From a virus, in the IMG/VR virus record IMGVR_UViG_3300044295_000326, positions 1 to 21,399 of that record: a stretch of DNA of 21,399 nucleotides; one strand, 5' to 3'. The first letter of the stretch is position 1; every line of letters begins with the position of its first letter. Of this stretch, positions 20,998-21,399 are shown one piece after another. The notes below the pieces were generated by a model. It was not told the DNA's origin. It searched no databases and saw only the letters and a program-made list of their open reading frames with translations. Made by a program: the position numbers and the translations under genes.

Positions 20998-21399
20998 AAC
21001 GATGGGGCGAGCGTTACGACGAGCGATCGAGGCGAGGAAGAGCTACCGCGAGGCGGGCTCCTTCGAGTTCCGTGGCGAGGCCCACAACGTCGGACGGGTT
21101 GAACTGGTGGTCGTGTTTCACGCTGACCGCTGGTTTGAGATTCAAGAGGCGGCGGCGACGCTAGAGAAGCTCGGAATCTATCGCGCTGAGCTGACCGTGA
21201 GGGCGAGGCGATGGAACGATGGCCGAGGAATGGTCGGAGGCGAAGTGATTGCCTCGGCGAGACTGGCGAGCCGCGAGCAAGTGCAGGCATGGGGTCGAAA
21301 GCTCGCAGAGCGAGCACAGCGGAAACTTGCGAGACGCAAGCAGCGAGACAATGAGGTGCAATGGTTACAAGATGGGGTTTGCGAGATGCGAATCGGCCC
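20987..21399 (+). CDS. Hypothetical basic phage protein (3' end outside window)
   Basis: 137 complete codons to the right edge with no stop. It begins MNVETMGRALRRAIEARKSY and continues with strands (FEFRGEAHNVGRVELVVVFH, AELTVRARRWNDGRG) and a basic helix (QAWGRKLAERAQRKLARRKQRD). GAGG is 7 bases upstream in the repeated 16-bp element. The reverse-strand frame here is an Arg/Ser/Pro-rich shadow. It is probably an early gene coordinated with the 77-residue gene through their shared leader. No family recognised. Confidence 0.65.
   Translation, partial: MNVETMGRALRRAIEARKSYREAGSFEFRGEAHNVGRVELVVVFHADRWFEIQEAAATLEKLGIYRAELTVRARRWNDGRGMVGGEVIASARLASREQVQAWGRKLAERAQRKLARRKQRDNEVQWLQDGVCEMRIG

Noticed and set aside
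20466-21317. Minus-strand open frame of 283 codons
   Set aside because: Product is Ser/Pro/Arg-rich without domains; it lies opposite two plus-strand genes with ribosome sites and normal composition.

Overview
The window looks like a piece of a tailed double-stranded DNA bacteriophage or prophage. It is coding-dense, uses overlapping stop/start codons, and carries a complete packaging and capsid block (possible small terminase, large terminase, portal, scaffold, major capsid) with head-tail genes beyond it. No plasmid replication genes or bacterial housekeeping genes are visible. The host cannot be named from sequence alone. Moderate-to-high GC and strong use of TCG, CGA and GCG codons would suit an environmental bacterium such as a planctomycete, but that is a weak inference.

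Layout. (1) 1-11225, minus strand, read right to left: possible TerS, TerL, portal, a small acidic/basic protein, Gln-rich scaffold and major capsid protein. Two hairpins, one terminator-like, follow the capsid gene. Then come a beta-sandwich structural protein, another terminator, a protein with two small SH3-like barrels, and a head-tail adaptor-like protein that runs off the left edge and contains at least three tandem copies of a roughly 233-residue unit. (2) 11226-12089: a divergent control region with GAGACCGAA repeats and a short serine recombinase, the only clear plus-strand gene in the left 20 kb. (3) 12093-19424, minus strand: early or metabolic genes, mostly small and unknown. They include ThyX, a coiled-coil/MazG-like protein and several small proteins with paired cysteines. 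(4) 13935-14603, inside that block: a 670-nt RNA region with four tRNA-like elements (perfect or near-perfect acceptor stems and T-arms but oversized or distorted cores) and a 149-nt structured element closed by a 10-bp stem, just upstream of thyX. (5) 19425-20683: about 1.2 kb of apparently non-coding, repeat- and palindrome-rich DNA between the leftward and rightward transcription units, a likely control or origin region. (6) 20684-21399, plus strand: two small unknown genes, the second cut by the window edge, each preceded by a near-identical leader.

How it works together (inference). TerS/TerL package DNA through the portal into a capsid built on the scaffold, and the adaptor closes the head-tail junction. 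ThyX and the MazG-like protein adjust nucleotide pools. The RNA array may supply or mimic tRNAs. The recombinase may integrate, invert or resolve DNA.

Most worth checking: the triplicated adaptor, the tRNA-like array with oversized cores, the 149-nt RNA, the 25-bp direct repeats bracketing a small gene cassette, and the recurring GTTTTGATGG translation-start module.
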